From Ascarosepion bandense (Eukaryota > Mollusca > Cephalopoda > Sepiida > Sepiidae), in NCBI GenBank assembly GCA_037127315.1, contig JBBBDQ010000913.1:4602501-4666500 (forward strand): 64,000 nucleotides of DNA. Reading direction: 5' to 3'. Each line of letters begins with the position of its first letter. Positions within the stretch are counted from its first letter, which is position 1. Both the position numbers and the translations under genes were made by a program. The notes beneath the pieces are model-generated. The model made no database searches. It was not told the DNA's origin and worked only from the letters and a program-made list of their open reading frames with translations. Below, in pieces: positions 43,412 to 53,412 of the stretch.

Positions 43412-43460
43412 TTGTTGAATGGCCATTTCAGTGAGAAAATTCTCGCTTCATCAGCAACAA
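43412..43460 (-). ncRNA. Hammerhead ribozyme, intact core
   Basis: On the minus strand: stem I 5' side TTGTTG (43460-43455), core CUGAUGA (43454-43448), stem II AGCGAG/CUCACU with one C-A mismatch, GAAA, a short palindromic stem III UGGCCA, cleavage site AUU, and stem I 3' side CAACAA (43417-43412), six perfect pairs. All invariant core bases are present. It cleaves its own RNA if the family rule holds. The tiny palindromic stem III suggests it may act as a dimer. It lies 30 bp from a (TA)n tract. Confidence 0.75.
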
Positions 43461-43871
43461 TTGAAAACAAAATTTATTAATTCAAAAATGGTACAAAATT
43501 TCTATACCGGAAAAAACCTAAAAGCATATCCATACACAGGAAGTTAAAAATAAAAATAAAAAAGTAAGGAGGATTAAGAAAGAAAAATTTTTTTTATTTA
43601 AATTTGTCGGCCAGACATAAGAAAACGGAAAAGCAGAAACAGAGATTCATGACTCGATACTGAAAGAAGACTTGACATCACATCTGTGTGAAAGAATAAA
43701 AAGTTAAAAATTCAACCATGTCACAGGGATAGAAGTGGTAGGGAGAAAGGAAAGAAAAGACAAAAGGGGTAGACAAGAAGAAAGTTAACAAAGAAGTAAG
43801 ATATAAAAAAAAATTCTTTTTGTAAACTAGGTAACGACTGATGACGACTTTCGATGGTGAAAAGAAGGGAA

Positions 43872-43874
<3 letters not shown>

Positions 43875-43912
<38 letters not shown>
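43875..43912. repeat. (TA)n tract
   Basis: About 19 dinucleotides. The flanking purine-rich sequence (43560-43960) shows no repeat family. Confidence 0.95.
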
Positions 43913-43916
<4 letters not shown>

Positions 43917-44158
43917 AAAGGGAGAAGCTGAAAAAAGGAAAAGGAAGACAAAATATTATGTTAGACTCTGTTAAAAATTTATGTCAAATAAATTTTTGTG
44001 TAAATTAATAATAAATCATATGGTGGAACTAATCAGATTAAAAAAAAAAAATTACTAGGTCTAAAAAGAGAAATGGGCAAGTAATATATAAATACAGACA
44101 CAAGTATACATGCACACACTCACACACCCATATTCATATCCACATACAAATACACCCT

Positions 44159-44159
<1 letters not shown>

Positions 44160-44203
<44 letters not shown>
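44160..44203. repeat. (TA)n(TG)n microsatellite
   Basis: TA run then TG run directly upstream of the ribozyme-bearing element at 44204. Confidence 0.95.
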
Positions 44204-44480
44204 CTAGCCACACTGATGAGCTGTGATACAGCGAAACAGGCTTGTATGTGGATGACTAATATATTATTCTCTCATTACGATTGAGCTCTCCAGAGAAGAA
44301 AATTTTAAAAACAGTTTCCACTTCTGCGATATATGCATTACTCTTCAGAAATGAATTGAGTTCTTTCAGTGACTGGCATGTGTATACACTGCTTATATAC
44401 AACAAGTTCAAATTTCCCTTCTCTGATTCCATGTGCCTTTGACTAAGGGAGTAGCGACTCCGACTGACACCAAGTTTACT
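44204..44480 (+). mobile_element. tRNA-like/hammerhead element (retrozyme-like), copy with intact ribozyme
   Basis: Order: hammerhead (44208-44251), unique region (44260-44420, with GACTGGCATGTGTATACACTG), tRNA-like start (about 44430-44475, TGCCTTTGACTAAGGGAGTA). This is the same order as tail-to-next-monomer in the dimer at 28200-28805, so this copy represents one period starting at the ribozyme. The B-box part of the tRNA-like end is lost at 44476. Confidence 0.8.
44208..44251 (+). ncRNA. Hammerhead ribozyme, canonical
   Basis: Stem I CCACA (44208-44212) with UGUGG (44247-44251), five perfect pairs. Core CUGAUGA (44213-44219). Stem II GCUGU/ACAGC with GAU loop, five perfect pairs. GAAA (44233-44236). 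Stem III A-U, C-G, A-U with a GGCU loop. Cleavage after GUA at 44246. Every conserved hammerhead position is filled. It sits at the 3' end of a tRNA-like unit, so cleavage would release unit-length RNA from a tandem transcript. Function is inferred from sequence only. Confidence 0.85.
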
Positions 44481-44539
44481 CAATGTCCATGGAAGTTAAA
44501 TCTTCTGAAGTTAGGTTACTGGTTTTTAATTTTTTTTTT

Positions 44540-45172
44540 TAATCATATCACCCTGAGCAAGGTGGTAACGCCACTGATGCGCATAAGAGTGAAAAGATTG
44601 GAAAAGAGAAAGCCAGAAACCACATCCTAAACTGGGAACAAGGGATGAGCCTCTTCACCTGTTCAATAGACGTGGGTGGAGTTTGAACCAGGCGATAGTT
44701 TAGTCTATCTACTCCAATTGAAAAAGAAAGAAGAAAAGAGTGAAAAGATTGGAAAAGAGAAAGCCGGAAACCACATCCTAAACAGGGAACAAGGGATGAG
44801 CCTCTACACCTGTTCAATAGATGTGGGTAGAGTGTGAACCGGGTCTATCTACTCCAATTGAAAAAAAAAATAAACAAAAAAGAAAGTGAAAAGATTGGAA
44901 AAGAGAAAGCTGGAAACCACATCCTAAACAGGGAACAAGGGATGAGCCTCTTTACCTGTTCAATAGATGTGGGTGGAGTGTGAACCGGGCGATAGTTTAG
45001 TCTATCTACTCCAATTGAAAAAAAAATAAACAAAAAAGAAAGTGAAAAGATTGGAAAAGAGAAAGTTGGAAACCACATCCTAAACAGGGAACAAGGGATG
45101 AGCCTCTTTACCTGTTCAATAGATGTGGGTGGAGTGTGAAACGGGTGATAGATTAGTCTATCTACTCCAATG
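44540..45172. repeat. LINE-J 3' UTR with 146-156 bp tandem units
   Basis: After a LINE-J 3' end in reverse (CACCCTGAGCAAGGTGGTAA), four tandem units start at 44589, 44740, 44886 and 45042 with GTGAAAAGATTGGAAAAGAG. Each contains CATCCTAAAC(T/A)GGGAACAAG and GTCTATCTACTCCAATTG. Unit 3 of the array lost CGGGCGATAGTTTA-type text. Minus-strand frames of about 80 codons are repeat artefacts. Confidence 0.88.
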
Positions 45173-45740
45173 TCTATCTACAAAAGAATATAGATTAAAT
45201 AGACGAAGACTACATGAAAATAAAAAAATTTTATTTAAATGCTTGAACATAAAATTATAAAATTAAAATTTACATATTAAAAAATATTCAAACGCAGGGA
45301 GATTAAATCAAAGGGGCATAATTCATAATTATTTCTAGTAATACCTGCTGGGAAAAGAAAATGCAAAGCGGGAGTAAGGGAGTGACAAAAGAGACAAACG
45401 TATAGAGAAAGCTGTATCAATCAGGGATTAAAAATTTAAGCATTTTTTTCTGTAACTTTCTATTGGTACATCTAGACAAACCTACTTAAATAAGGAAACA
45501 ATAGATTTCAATTTCTATAAACATAATTTCCTAACTCTTTTAACCATATATAGCCTGACGGGGTGCTAGAATTAACATGGAAACTCAAGAGATCTTGTGT
45601 AGTGAAAAGAAAAAATGTTTTTCTTATAAACTCCAATGATAAAAATATTACGACAAATATTACTCTACTACATACCAAGCACATTTAAAAAGCAAATGCT
45701 ATGAACTGCAAAGTTATATCATTAATTTTTGCTACTACTA
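45173..45740. other. AT-rich spacer
   Basis: No recognised repeat or coding domain. Confidence 0.45.
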
Positions 45741-45754
45741 AGATTATATATATA

Positions 45755-45919
45755 AATAGAATAAGTAAAAAACAAGTAGATAAAACGTTCCACAAGCTTC
45801 TTAGAAGATTAGAATCTCTGAAGAAGCTTGTTAAAGTGGAACGTCAGATTAAAGACACTTTTTCTACTTGTTCTTTACTTATTCTATTCATCTTGTAGGA
45901 TTCCAATCCATATATTCAA

Positions 45920-45958
<39 letters not shown>
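45755..45958. repeat. Hairpin with hammerhead remnant next to (TA)n
   Basis: Arms 45755-45805 and 45822-45890 (AATAAGTAAAAAACAAGTAG against CTACTTGTTCTTTACTTATT). A (TA)n tract follows at 45925-45958. The right arm includes the ribozyme-like 45813-45850. Confidence 0.85.
45813..45850 (+). ncRNA. Hammerhead ribozyme remnant
   Basis: Stem I AATCT (45813-45817) with AGATT (45846-45850), five perfect pairs. Core CUGAAGA. A CUU/AAG stem II with a bulge. GGAA in place of GAAA. Cleavage site GUC. One core base is changed, so probably inactive. The same consensus recurs at 36500, 41500, 58390 and 58830. Confidence 0.5.
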
Positions 45959-45960
<2 letters not shown>

Positions 45961-46094
45961 TTTGGCAGGATGACACACATTTTCATAATAAAAATTTATC
46001 ATAAATAATCAGGCCAGTAGATATAAATATATAATACTGTTTAATTAAGAACAGAATATCTACTTAAATATGAGTATCGATCAAATATTCTATA

Positions 46095-46425
46095 TAGTCA
46101 TCCGCAGACAGATCTGCTTCACTGTATCACAGCTCATCAGTACAATTAGACACCGATTGCTTTTAACCTAGGATTGAAACCCTACTGAATAGGTGTTAGT
46201 CAGCAATTCTACCTCTGAGCTATGGGTGCTCGGTAAAAGGAGGCAGACTTTTTAGAATGTACTTTATCATTATACATGCCCAATAGCTGAGTGTGTTCTA
46301 ATTCATTGCTGAATGAACTATGCGTAGTTGCTAGAGTAGCTACTGTTTTTTAAAGTCTACCATTCTTCCAGAGTGCTCAATCAGGGTGTGAGAGCATAAA
46401 TATATGGTGTCTGTGATAGGCAGAA
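46095..46425 (-). mobile_element. tRNA-like/hammerhead element, reverse copy
   Basis: Read on minus: unique region (46425-46245, starting with CACACCCTGATTGAGCACTC), tRNA-like segment (46240-46150, CCCATAGCTCAGAGGTAGAA and GGTTTCAATCC), then hammerhead (46145-46102). Text is closest to monomer 2 at 28490-28800. Confidence 0.8.
46102..46145 (-). ncRNA. Hammerhead ribozyme, one change from canonical
   Basis: Core CUGAUGA intact. Stem II GCUGU/ACAGU pairs with a terminal G-U. GAAG replaces GAAA. Stem III is the palindromic CAGAUCUG. Cleavage site GUC. Stem I UUGUA/UGCGG pairs entirely if G-U pairs are allowed. Confidence 0.6.
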
Positions 46426-46839
46426 TTCCGTTATCAAAATTCTGGTATCCTCTTTTTGGACAAGCAATAACCATTACACATGAAGTCACTATAGACAATT
46501 TCTAACTTCTAGCTTTCCATAGAATATCAGGATGTAAAAAATAGGAATTCTAACTACCACATAGACACGACACTGGCTCTTGAAAATGATTGAGATAAGT
46601 CTCATCATCTGAAAATGAGAATTTTAACCACTTGGCCACACACACACACACGCACACATATATAAATAACTTAAATAAATTCAAGTTAAAATCGATATAA
46701 CTAAATAAATTCAACTTAAATAAACTCAAGTTGAGTGATTTATTTTCTATGGCTTATCAACCCTTTACAGGTTATTTAAAGTCAGAAAATATTTTTAGAT
46801 TGTAAGAATATTTGGGAGTGCGGATAATAATGGTTTATT

Positions 46840-47026
46840 TATAACTAATTCAGAGCCTGGGAGGATATTTGTGTGTGAGGGAATATAACGAACCACCCAC
46901 TTTTTCAAGCTTATAGCATCTGGTATTCCCAAACAGTGACAGATATAGATACTGACCAGGCTAGGTGTTGCTTAACTTTGGTGACTGTATCGAAAGTAGT
47001 GTTTCAACCTGATATGGCTGTAAGCC
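46840..47026 (-). repeat. 5S rRNA-tRNA chimeric SINE, copy 4
   Basis: The 5S-like head is 118 nt (47026-46909) with TTAAGCAACACC and GGTCAGTATCTA in order. The downstream tRNA-like module is mostly lost. The following text (GGTTCGTTATATTCCCTCAC) corresponds to the SINE middle. Confidence 0.65.
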
Positions 47027-47079
47027 AAAACAGATTGGTTTTTATCCTTTAATATAAATCACCAAAGCATCAAAGAAAC

Positions 47080-47342
47080 AACAGACAATTATGTCTCAAG
47101 ATAGACATGACTGACTGGGCAGAAGATTTTCCACAGTAGGTTGTCATTACTTTCTGTGGTAGACTAGTTGCCAACCAAGGCTATAGAACCTAATCTTCCT
47201 GTTATTTAATCCATAGTTGGAGGGAAGAGATGAATTAATACCTTTCCAAACGTATTTGTACCCAAGTGAATGCAACGAATTCAACTAAAATTTGAACTTG
47301 GATCTCCATCTGAGCCAATATCCACTGCACCACAATGAACAT
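47080..47342 (-). repeat. SINE-A copy
   Basis: Reverse SINE-A from CAATTATGTCTCAAGATAG to the head at CCACTGCACCACAATGAAC. It lacks only the last 20 bp of the tail. Confidence 0.85.
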
Positions 47343-47514
47343 AAAAAACAAACAAACATTATGAAGCAGAGAGGACAATAAAAGAACAGGTATTAAAAAG
47401 TCAGAAGAAAAGGATTAATATTTCATTTACATTTTCGTATCTGGAAGTGAGTTCCACAAGCAAAAGCAGAGACTGTTAGCACAGAACTTACAGTAACATC
47501 TATATGCCATGACC

Positions 47515-47760
47515 CTTCATGACATAGGTGATTATGGCCTTCCACATCTTCCTATACCTAGTGGCTCCTGTTACCCCTCCTAAACCCAACTCTGCCATCC
47601 ATTTGCTGAATCCCATCAAGTATGTTACATGTTGCTTTCCCCTGTCTCTCTCTCTCTCTCTCTCTCTATCTGACCTATGAGTATCACATTCTCCAAGCCC
47701 TCCTTCCTCATTACATGTCCCAAGAACTTCAGCTGTCTTTCCTTGATGTTAAGTACATCT
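47515..47760 (-). mobile_element. LINE-R tail with (TC)n expansion
   Basis: The minus strand retains the RQLKFLGHVMRKEGLENV region, the CKWMAELG region and the GRCGRP-like end (RCRKMWKAIITYVMKGHG). A (TC)12 run at 47647-47668 interrupts it. Confidence 0.7.
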
Positions 47761-48140
47761 AGCCATTGCAATGATGATGGCATTGATGACTACATTACTG
47801 CCAACAGGCATGTTCAAGAAGCTTCCAGTTTCACCTAAGCCTACACCTGTCATCCATTCCATATCGCCATTTGGCTTTGCTAAAGTTGGTGGAAGGTGAA
47901 AAAAAATTGGTGTAAAAGAAAGCAATAATGGCGGGAATTTGTTTAAGGTGCACCTCAACTTGCCAGTAAGGGACCCATGCACTTGATTTCACAACATTCC
48001 TCTGCAACACACACGGTCTAAGACCTACAGAATCCAGTTATAAAACTGTAACAAATTGCTGCTATGTTTTAATTTTGAGTGTCGCCTTCTGCAGTATGTC
48101 TAGCATGCGTAGCCCTCTTCATCTGCTGGTTCAACCATTG
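47761..48140 (-). repeat. Unclassified repeat, copy 1
   Basis: Diverged match to 48720-48980 (AAGCTTCCAGTTTC, GAATTTGTTTAAGGTG, CCTCAACTTGCCAG). Minus-strand frames of 74-77 codons in both copies share GKLRCTLNKF and GLGETGSF, so the pair may be a decayed coding segment of an unrecognised element. Confidence 0.6.
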
Positions 48141-48197
48141 TGATATGTTATAATCATCATCTGCTTGTGTCACTTTATGGGTTTTTAGAGTTGCTCA

Positions 48198-48198
<1 letters not shown>

Positions 48199-48241
<43 letters not shown>

Positions 48242-48400
48242 TAGAAACAATTTTAGATATTCCACAATTTCATGGGTAATATGTATTTCACAGCAGAAAA
48301 AAGCTGCCCATCAGACCCAAAAGACAAGCAGCTTTTTCCTGCTGTGAAATACATATTACCCATTAAATTGTAGAGTATCTAAAATTTTTTTCTAAATTAT
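48199..48400. repeat. (TA)n and hairpin with decayed hammerhead
   Basis: (TA)20 at 48199-48238 followed by arms 48241-48310 and 48322-48395. On the minus strand near 48322-48262 a fold has stem I GGGU/ACCC, CUGAUGG (last A changed to G), stem II GCAG/CUGC, GAAA and cleavage site AUU. Confidence 0.7.
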
Positions 48401-48719
48401 ATTACTGTTAAATTAAATAAATTTAACATTGAGTTCTTATATGCCAAGTATTCTACATTATATACATATATACACACAAACACAATCTGTAAAATGGATA
48501 GGAGAGCTTGGTTTGGTATAATAGACTTGCTCCTTTAAACACTCTCCCCACAAAATAAACCTCAAAGGGTGTTAAAAGTCAGTTCTCCTGACAGACAACA
48601 TGTACATAAAATAGGGAGTCACTTTTCAGTCACCCTGTATACAGCTCATTATCTCGAATCCAAGAATTTAATATTTTCTTTGCTGATCACTTTCTTTACG
48701 ATAATGGCCAAATTTGCGA

Positions 48720-48980
48720 CCAACGTTCAGGTTCAGGACTAAAAGCTTCCAGTTTCTCCAAAACCTGCTCCCCTTATCCCTACCCTATTGACATTTGGCT
48801 TAGTAAATTTTGGTTGGAAGTGAGAGAAAATCAGAGTAGATGAAAGTGCCAATGGCGTGAATTTGTTTAAGGTGGACCTCAACTTGCCAGCATGTGACCC
48901 ACACAAAATTCTTTTATGAAATTGCAACAGACTGCCATTGACTGTTATAATTTCAAGGGGCACCTTTCATAGCATTTTTA
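48720..48980 (-). repeat. Unclassified repeat, copy 2
   Basis: See 47761-48140. The shared block ends at GGGGCACCTTTCATAG. The two copies have diverged by roughly a quarter of positions by eye. Confidence 0.6.
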
Positions 48981-48987
48981 ATCTTGT

Positions 48988-49037
48988 CAGTCACTTAAGT
49001 GCCATACGTGATACATGCTTTGGGCGATCATGTCTCA
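48988..49037 (-). repeat. SINE-A tail fragment
   Basis: GTCAGTCACTTAAGTGCCAT to GATCATGTCTCAAAAAC: only the last 50 bp of a SINE-A, as in severe 5' truncation. Confidence 0.75.
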
Positions 49038-49780
49038 AAAACCCAACAACAGGATGAGGAGAAAAAAAAGTAACGAGTGGAGGAGGCGGCGGAGGAGAAA
49101 AAAGAAACTTCGAGTGGAGGAGGAGATAAAGGAAAAGGAAAGGATGACCGGAGGATGGAAAAAAGAAACAAAGTTGGAAAAAGTATTTGAAAGTTATTTA
49201 AAAAACAGACAAGAACAAAAGAAATGACAAAAAGAAAAAAACGGAAAAGTGGACAACTAAAAGAAAACATTAAACAGAGAAAAAGATGTAAATCCTAAAT
49301 GTACAATTTTAATATGGCCGATATAATTATAAACAATGAAAATGACATCTATGCCGATCGCTTTAATGCAAGGCACAATGATATTGCAAAAACAAATTGC
49401 ATTAAAATGGCAAGCCTAACGTTTTTTCTTACACCTGAAAAAAAACTAAATCAATATTTAAATATTGACATGAATCTAAACATAGTTGCCTCCCCTGTTT
49501 AATGTCAGTAACCGTTATAAATTCAACTTGTTTTTTTTTCCTTTTTTGCTTTGACATTAAACTCATTTGTGTTTAATTTATGTTCATTTTTGTGGGTCTG
49601 TCCTGTCATCATAATGAAAGCATTTATTATACATACAAGGAAAAAATGTAAATCATTTTGTTCAAGTAAAACTAATTGTTGATGTAAGGGAAGTAACTCT
49701 GTAATTATTATTTCCTGGATCCAAATTCACGTTCCTGAAAGAAACGAGCTTGCCATAACTGGGATGAAATAGCGAAATGA
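49038..49780. other. Purine-rich then AT-rich spacer
   Basis: 49060-49290 is A/G-rich and gives a K/E/R-rich frame (49015-49227) of no recognised type. The remainder is unassigned. Confidence 0.45.
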
Positions 49781-49784
49781 CAAA

Positions 49785-50215
49785 ATTTACTAAGTGCTAT
49801 AAAGAACAGGAAGTTGTGGAGAGTCATAATTGCTTGCGTCTTGAACCGAAACGACAAATAGAAGTTTATATGTCTAATATTTGGACAATATCAAAAATAT
49901 CTTTAAGTATAAAGTTTAGAAAACAAAGAATAAGAGAGAGAGCAAAAAAAATACTGCTAAGTGCTAGAAAGTCGTGGAGAGCCATGAACGCCTACACCGT
50001 AAAGAGACATAGCACACACAGGTTTATTTATTTATTATTTGGAGAGTATAGAAAAATATTTCCTTTTTTAGAACAGGAATTAGGAGAGATAGCGAAGACA
50101 GGAAGTTGTGGGGAGCCATGATTTCCTTTGACCTGAAAAACTCATGATGCTTTCACTTCTTTAGTGTTGGGGGTTAGAGTCCATGATCACCCACATCTTG
50201 AACGGATATGGCACA
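49785..50215 (+). mobile_element. Multiple LINE-R tail scraps
   Basis: The tail phrase AGTTGTGGAGAGCCATGA and its variants occur near 49812, 49973 and 50101, and TTAGAGTCCATGATCACCCA at 50174, each followed by a variant of the GTCTTGAA / AAGAGACA end. Such iteration suggests a rearranged or tandem LINE-R terminus. Confidence 0.55.
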
Positions 50216-50234
50216 AAGGAAAAAAGTGAAGAAT

Positions 50235-50318
50235 GTGTATGTGTAAAAGTCAGTTGTGTCTCTTTCAAGACATGATTGCACAAGTATGTATCATGTATGG
50301 CACTTGACTGACCCATCT
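50235..50318 (+). repeat. SINE-A tail fragment
   Basis: GTTGTGTCTCTTTCAAGACA to GGCACTTGACTGACC, the terminal hairpin block only. Confidence 0.7.
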
Positions 50319-50319
50319 T

Positions 50320-50970
50320 CATAAATTTAAATGTTCTACTAGATTGGCATCTAGGTCTCACCCATTTATTGTTGAAATAGATAAATGCAACCTTCACTTC
50401 TACTCAAACAGTTTCTTTTCTCGCACTTCCTGCCTGTCAAACTCCATTCTGTTTACTTCCTTCCCTGATAACTACAATCTTCAAACATTTAAATAAAACA
50501 TCAGTCATTATCTTCTATCTTCATGAATCCCGTTCATCTTTTTTCCTTTTTTTTTATTCCTCCCTATATTTAGTCTTTTCCCTCCTTTTTACTGCCTGTA
50601 TGTGCATTGTGGTGCAGAGGATATCGACTTGGAACAACAAATCACAGTGCCGAGTTCAAATTCCAATTGAATTCCTTGCATTCACTTACACACAAATACC
50701 CTTGGGAAAGGTATTAATCTGTCTCTTCCCTCTAGTTATGGGTTAAATAATACAACAGATCGATTTCTATAGCCTTGGCTGGCAACCAGTCTACCGCAGA
50801 AAGCAATAGCAACCTAATGAGGGATAATCTTCTGCCTAGTCAGTCATATCTCTTTCGAGACATGATTGCCTAACGCATGTATCTCGTATGGCAGTCAACT
50901 GACTGAACTATCTGTGTACTAGTGGTGTTCTCACCTTGCTTGGGGTGAAATGATTAACAAAAAAAATCAT
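50320..50970 (+). mobile_element. LINE-J 3' end split by SINE-A
   Basis: LINE-J text (CTACTAGATTGGCATCTAGG, CTCGCACTTCCTGCCTG) runs to about 50600. It resumes at 50910 with CTGTGTACTAGTGGTG and the terminal CCTTGCTTGGGGTGAAATGA plus A-rich tail. Confidence 0.82.
50602..50908 (+). repeat. SINE-A copy, full length, inside LINE-J
   Basis: Head TGTGCATTGTGGTGCAGAGG, B-box GAGTTCAAATTCC, end GTCAACTGACTGA. It lies within the LINE-J 3' UTR. Confidence 0.9.
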
Positions 50971-51084
50971 TACTATTTTAAAATAAGTAAACAAGTTTCA
51001 TAATGTTTTCAGAGGATGTCGTCTTCTTCTGTGATGTACGGCCTGTAATTCGCTATTAAAAATTAAAATATAGATAGGCTTCTC

Positions 51085-51258
51085 CCACCCAATTTAACTA
51101 CAATCTTCAAAAATTTAAATGCAACATAAATCATCATTTTCTCTCTTCATGAATCCTATTCCTCTTTTGCCCTTTTTTTTTTCAATCCTCCCTATACTCA
51201 GTCATTTCCCTCCTTTTTACTTCCTGTGCACTAGTGCTACTCCTGCACGAAGTTTTTT
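51085..51258 (+). mobile_element. LINE-J 3' UTR fragment, interrupted
   Basis: ACAATCTTCAAAAATTTAAATG to CTTCCTGTGCACTAGTGCTA matches 50470-50620 and 50910-50930. It is cut by the insertion at 51259. Confidence 0.7.
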
Positions 51259-51842
51259 GACAGACCTGAAGGAAACTCCCACCACCTGTAAATTTGTTGT
51301 TTTCATTTTTTTTTTTTTTTTTACCTTTTTTCAGTGCAATCTTATCAATTAAACTCTAAACTTTCCAATTGACAAAAAAATTTGTAAAAATTCCAACATT
51401 TAAACAATTTTAGCAGGGGCTCAGTTTTTCAAACAACCTTATAGTAAATCGATCCTGTGCAATTAACCTTTTTTGCTTACACATATTCAACAACTAAATA
51501 TTTTTGAAAAAAGCCATTCTTGGAGTTTCCAAGGAAGACATCATCATAAGAACTGAAGAAAACTTGAAAAAGACAAAAACAAGAGCAACAACTTATCCCA
51601 AAAAACCAAAACCAAAACCAAGTGACCCCAATGCAAGTGGTTCCAAAATGGAGGATCAATTTACTATAGCGTTGTATGAAAAACTGAGTCCCCACCCAAA
51701 AATTCTTTAAATATTGACATTTTTTCAAAAGTTTTTTTTGATAATCAAGAACTTTATGTACTAATCGATAAGACTGCGCCGAAAAAAGTAAAAAAAAATG
51801 AAAAACAACAAATGGTGGTAGTAGTCTCCTTCAGGTCTGCCA
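51259..51842. mobile_element. Long-TIR element, copy 1
   Basis: 584 bp whose ends CAGACCTGAAGGA(A/G)ACT are inverted. The inverted match extends about 180-200 bp inwards (AATTTGTTGTTTTCAT, TTTTTTCAGTGCAATCTTAT, CTCAGTTTTTC). The centre has a 68-codon frame (KAILGVSKEDIIIRTEENLK) with no known domain, also seen in decayed form at 62700-62760 in copy 2. A non-autonomous DNA element or foldback is likely. Confidence 0.78.
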
Positions 51843-52830
51843 GTTTTTTGTAAAGAATGTCTTCTATAAAGGCATGAGGAGAAAATAGTGAAAAAAAAGG
51901 GCCTTTTTCTAACTCCCTCAGTGTTTTAATTATTATATTTATTCCCATATTTTTTAACTTTTCTGTAATTTCCATAATCAGGTTTGACTTTTTTTAATTT
52001 TTTCAACTGATCCAAAAGTTTTTGTCATCTTTATCTCAATGTCAGAAAAATCTTAAAAGTGTCTTGAAGTTCATTCAACTCTTTATTACCTGTGTAATGA
52101 GTCAATAAAAGTACATCATTTACCAACAAGAGAAAAGATTTTGAAACTCGTGAAATGGGTAAAAGTTATGACAATAAAGAACGTTCAAGATTTACATTTC
52201 TTCTTTTTCATTTTGATAGAAAACAAAGTTAATTTTTGACAAGATGGCCACTGGTGATGAAAGCAAAACTACAGAAATACACAATGAAGTAACTCCAGAA
52301 AAGCCTTTCAGCATAAACAGAACCAACTGAGAAAAACATATCTGTACTTGTTCTGATTCAAATGTACATTTTCATTGCAAACTGAACTTGCACATATGGA
52401 TATATTGAGCAAATTTGAATGACACATCGAAGCTTAAAAATAACTCGGCAAGAAAAACAATGTGATTTTGTTTTTTTGATGACAATGCTCATCATCTTAC
52501 TGTAAATAGAACAATCTAAACAATCATAAAAATGGTATAAAACATTCTTGCACATGCACTGTATTTTTCAGACTCATCTTCAGGCAAACATTTTCTTTTC
52601 ATGCAACACCCCTCATGGTCTGGTCAACGATTCCAGAAAACTAAACATATAAAAAAAAATTGTGACAAACTCTAAATTGTAATCTTTAATCGAATATGCA
52701 ACTTACCTGAAATGTAGCGTAGATCCACAGAAAGCCAGAGGGTAAAAATTTGATTACTGAATAGTGATGCTATGAATTTATACAAATGAAAATTTTTGTC
52801 CAGAAAGATCAAAAGCTTTTATATCAACCT
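51843..52830. other. AT-rich spacer
   Basis: No recognised repeat. On the minus strand at about 52600-52540 CUGAAGA with a five-pair GCAAG/UUUGC closing helix was noted, but no stem II precedes a GAAA. Confidence 0.45.
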
Positions 52831-52837
52831 ATGATGT

Positions 52838-52930
52838 GCAGGTGGTATAATGGCTAGTGACAGAGTTCACGTTTGCATGAATACCTTTGAAAAAGGTATG
52901 AATTCATGTCTTCTTTTCAGTTAAATAACA
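52838..52930 (+). repeat. SINE-A-type tRNA module, short
   Basis: TGTGCAGGTGGTATAATGGC (A-box) then a shortened middle with ACCTTTGAAAAAGGTATGAA. The B-box is lost. It resembles the tRNA module of the 5S-tRNA SINEs. Confidence 0.6.
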
Positions 52931-53365
52931 ATTCTGATGGGGGGACCTCTTGCCTTGAGATAGCACACAGCCAAGGAGAAGGAAAATTCTCAAGTAAAAA
53001 TCAGCTCTATCACACTATGCTGTCCAAAGCACACCAAAGGTACCTTACCTGCAGTACCTGTTGTGCACCTATGACTCTGATGAGTTACAGAATGTGTAAC
53101 CTGATAAAATTACATGTGCACTTATCAGTTCCTACAGTAAATTTCAGAGTTGACGCCCACATATGTAGAAGCTTCCAGAGACTGCACCCACATGCAGGAA
53201 CAGATAAGTTAACATTTAATGTTAGTTGTTACTACTGATGCTCTATCTTTTGATATCAAGCACTTTAACTGCAAAGACTGCTTGCCTTCAAAGCATTATT
53301 CTCCAAAAATAACCAGGTGAACCATTTCTTGTTTCTTTGACAGATCACAATCTATCTACCTTACA
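52931..53365. other. Spacer without recognised features
   Basis: The 110-codon frame at 52906-53238 begins inside the SINE scrap and shows no domain. Confidence 0.45.
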
Positions 53366-53412
53366 TATATATATATGATAAGGAGATCTTATATATATAT
53401 ATATATATATAT

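Noticed and set aside
52540..52600. Hammerhead on the minus strand at CTGAAGA
   Set aside because: A five-pair outer helix exists, but there is no stem II between the core and the first GAAA.
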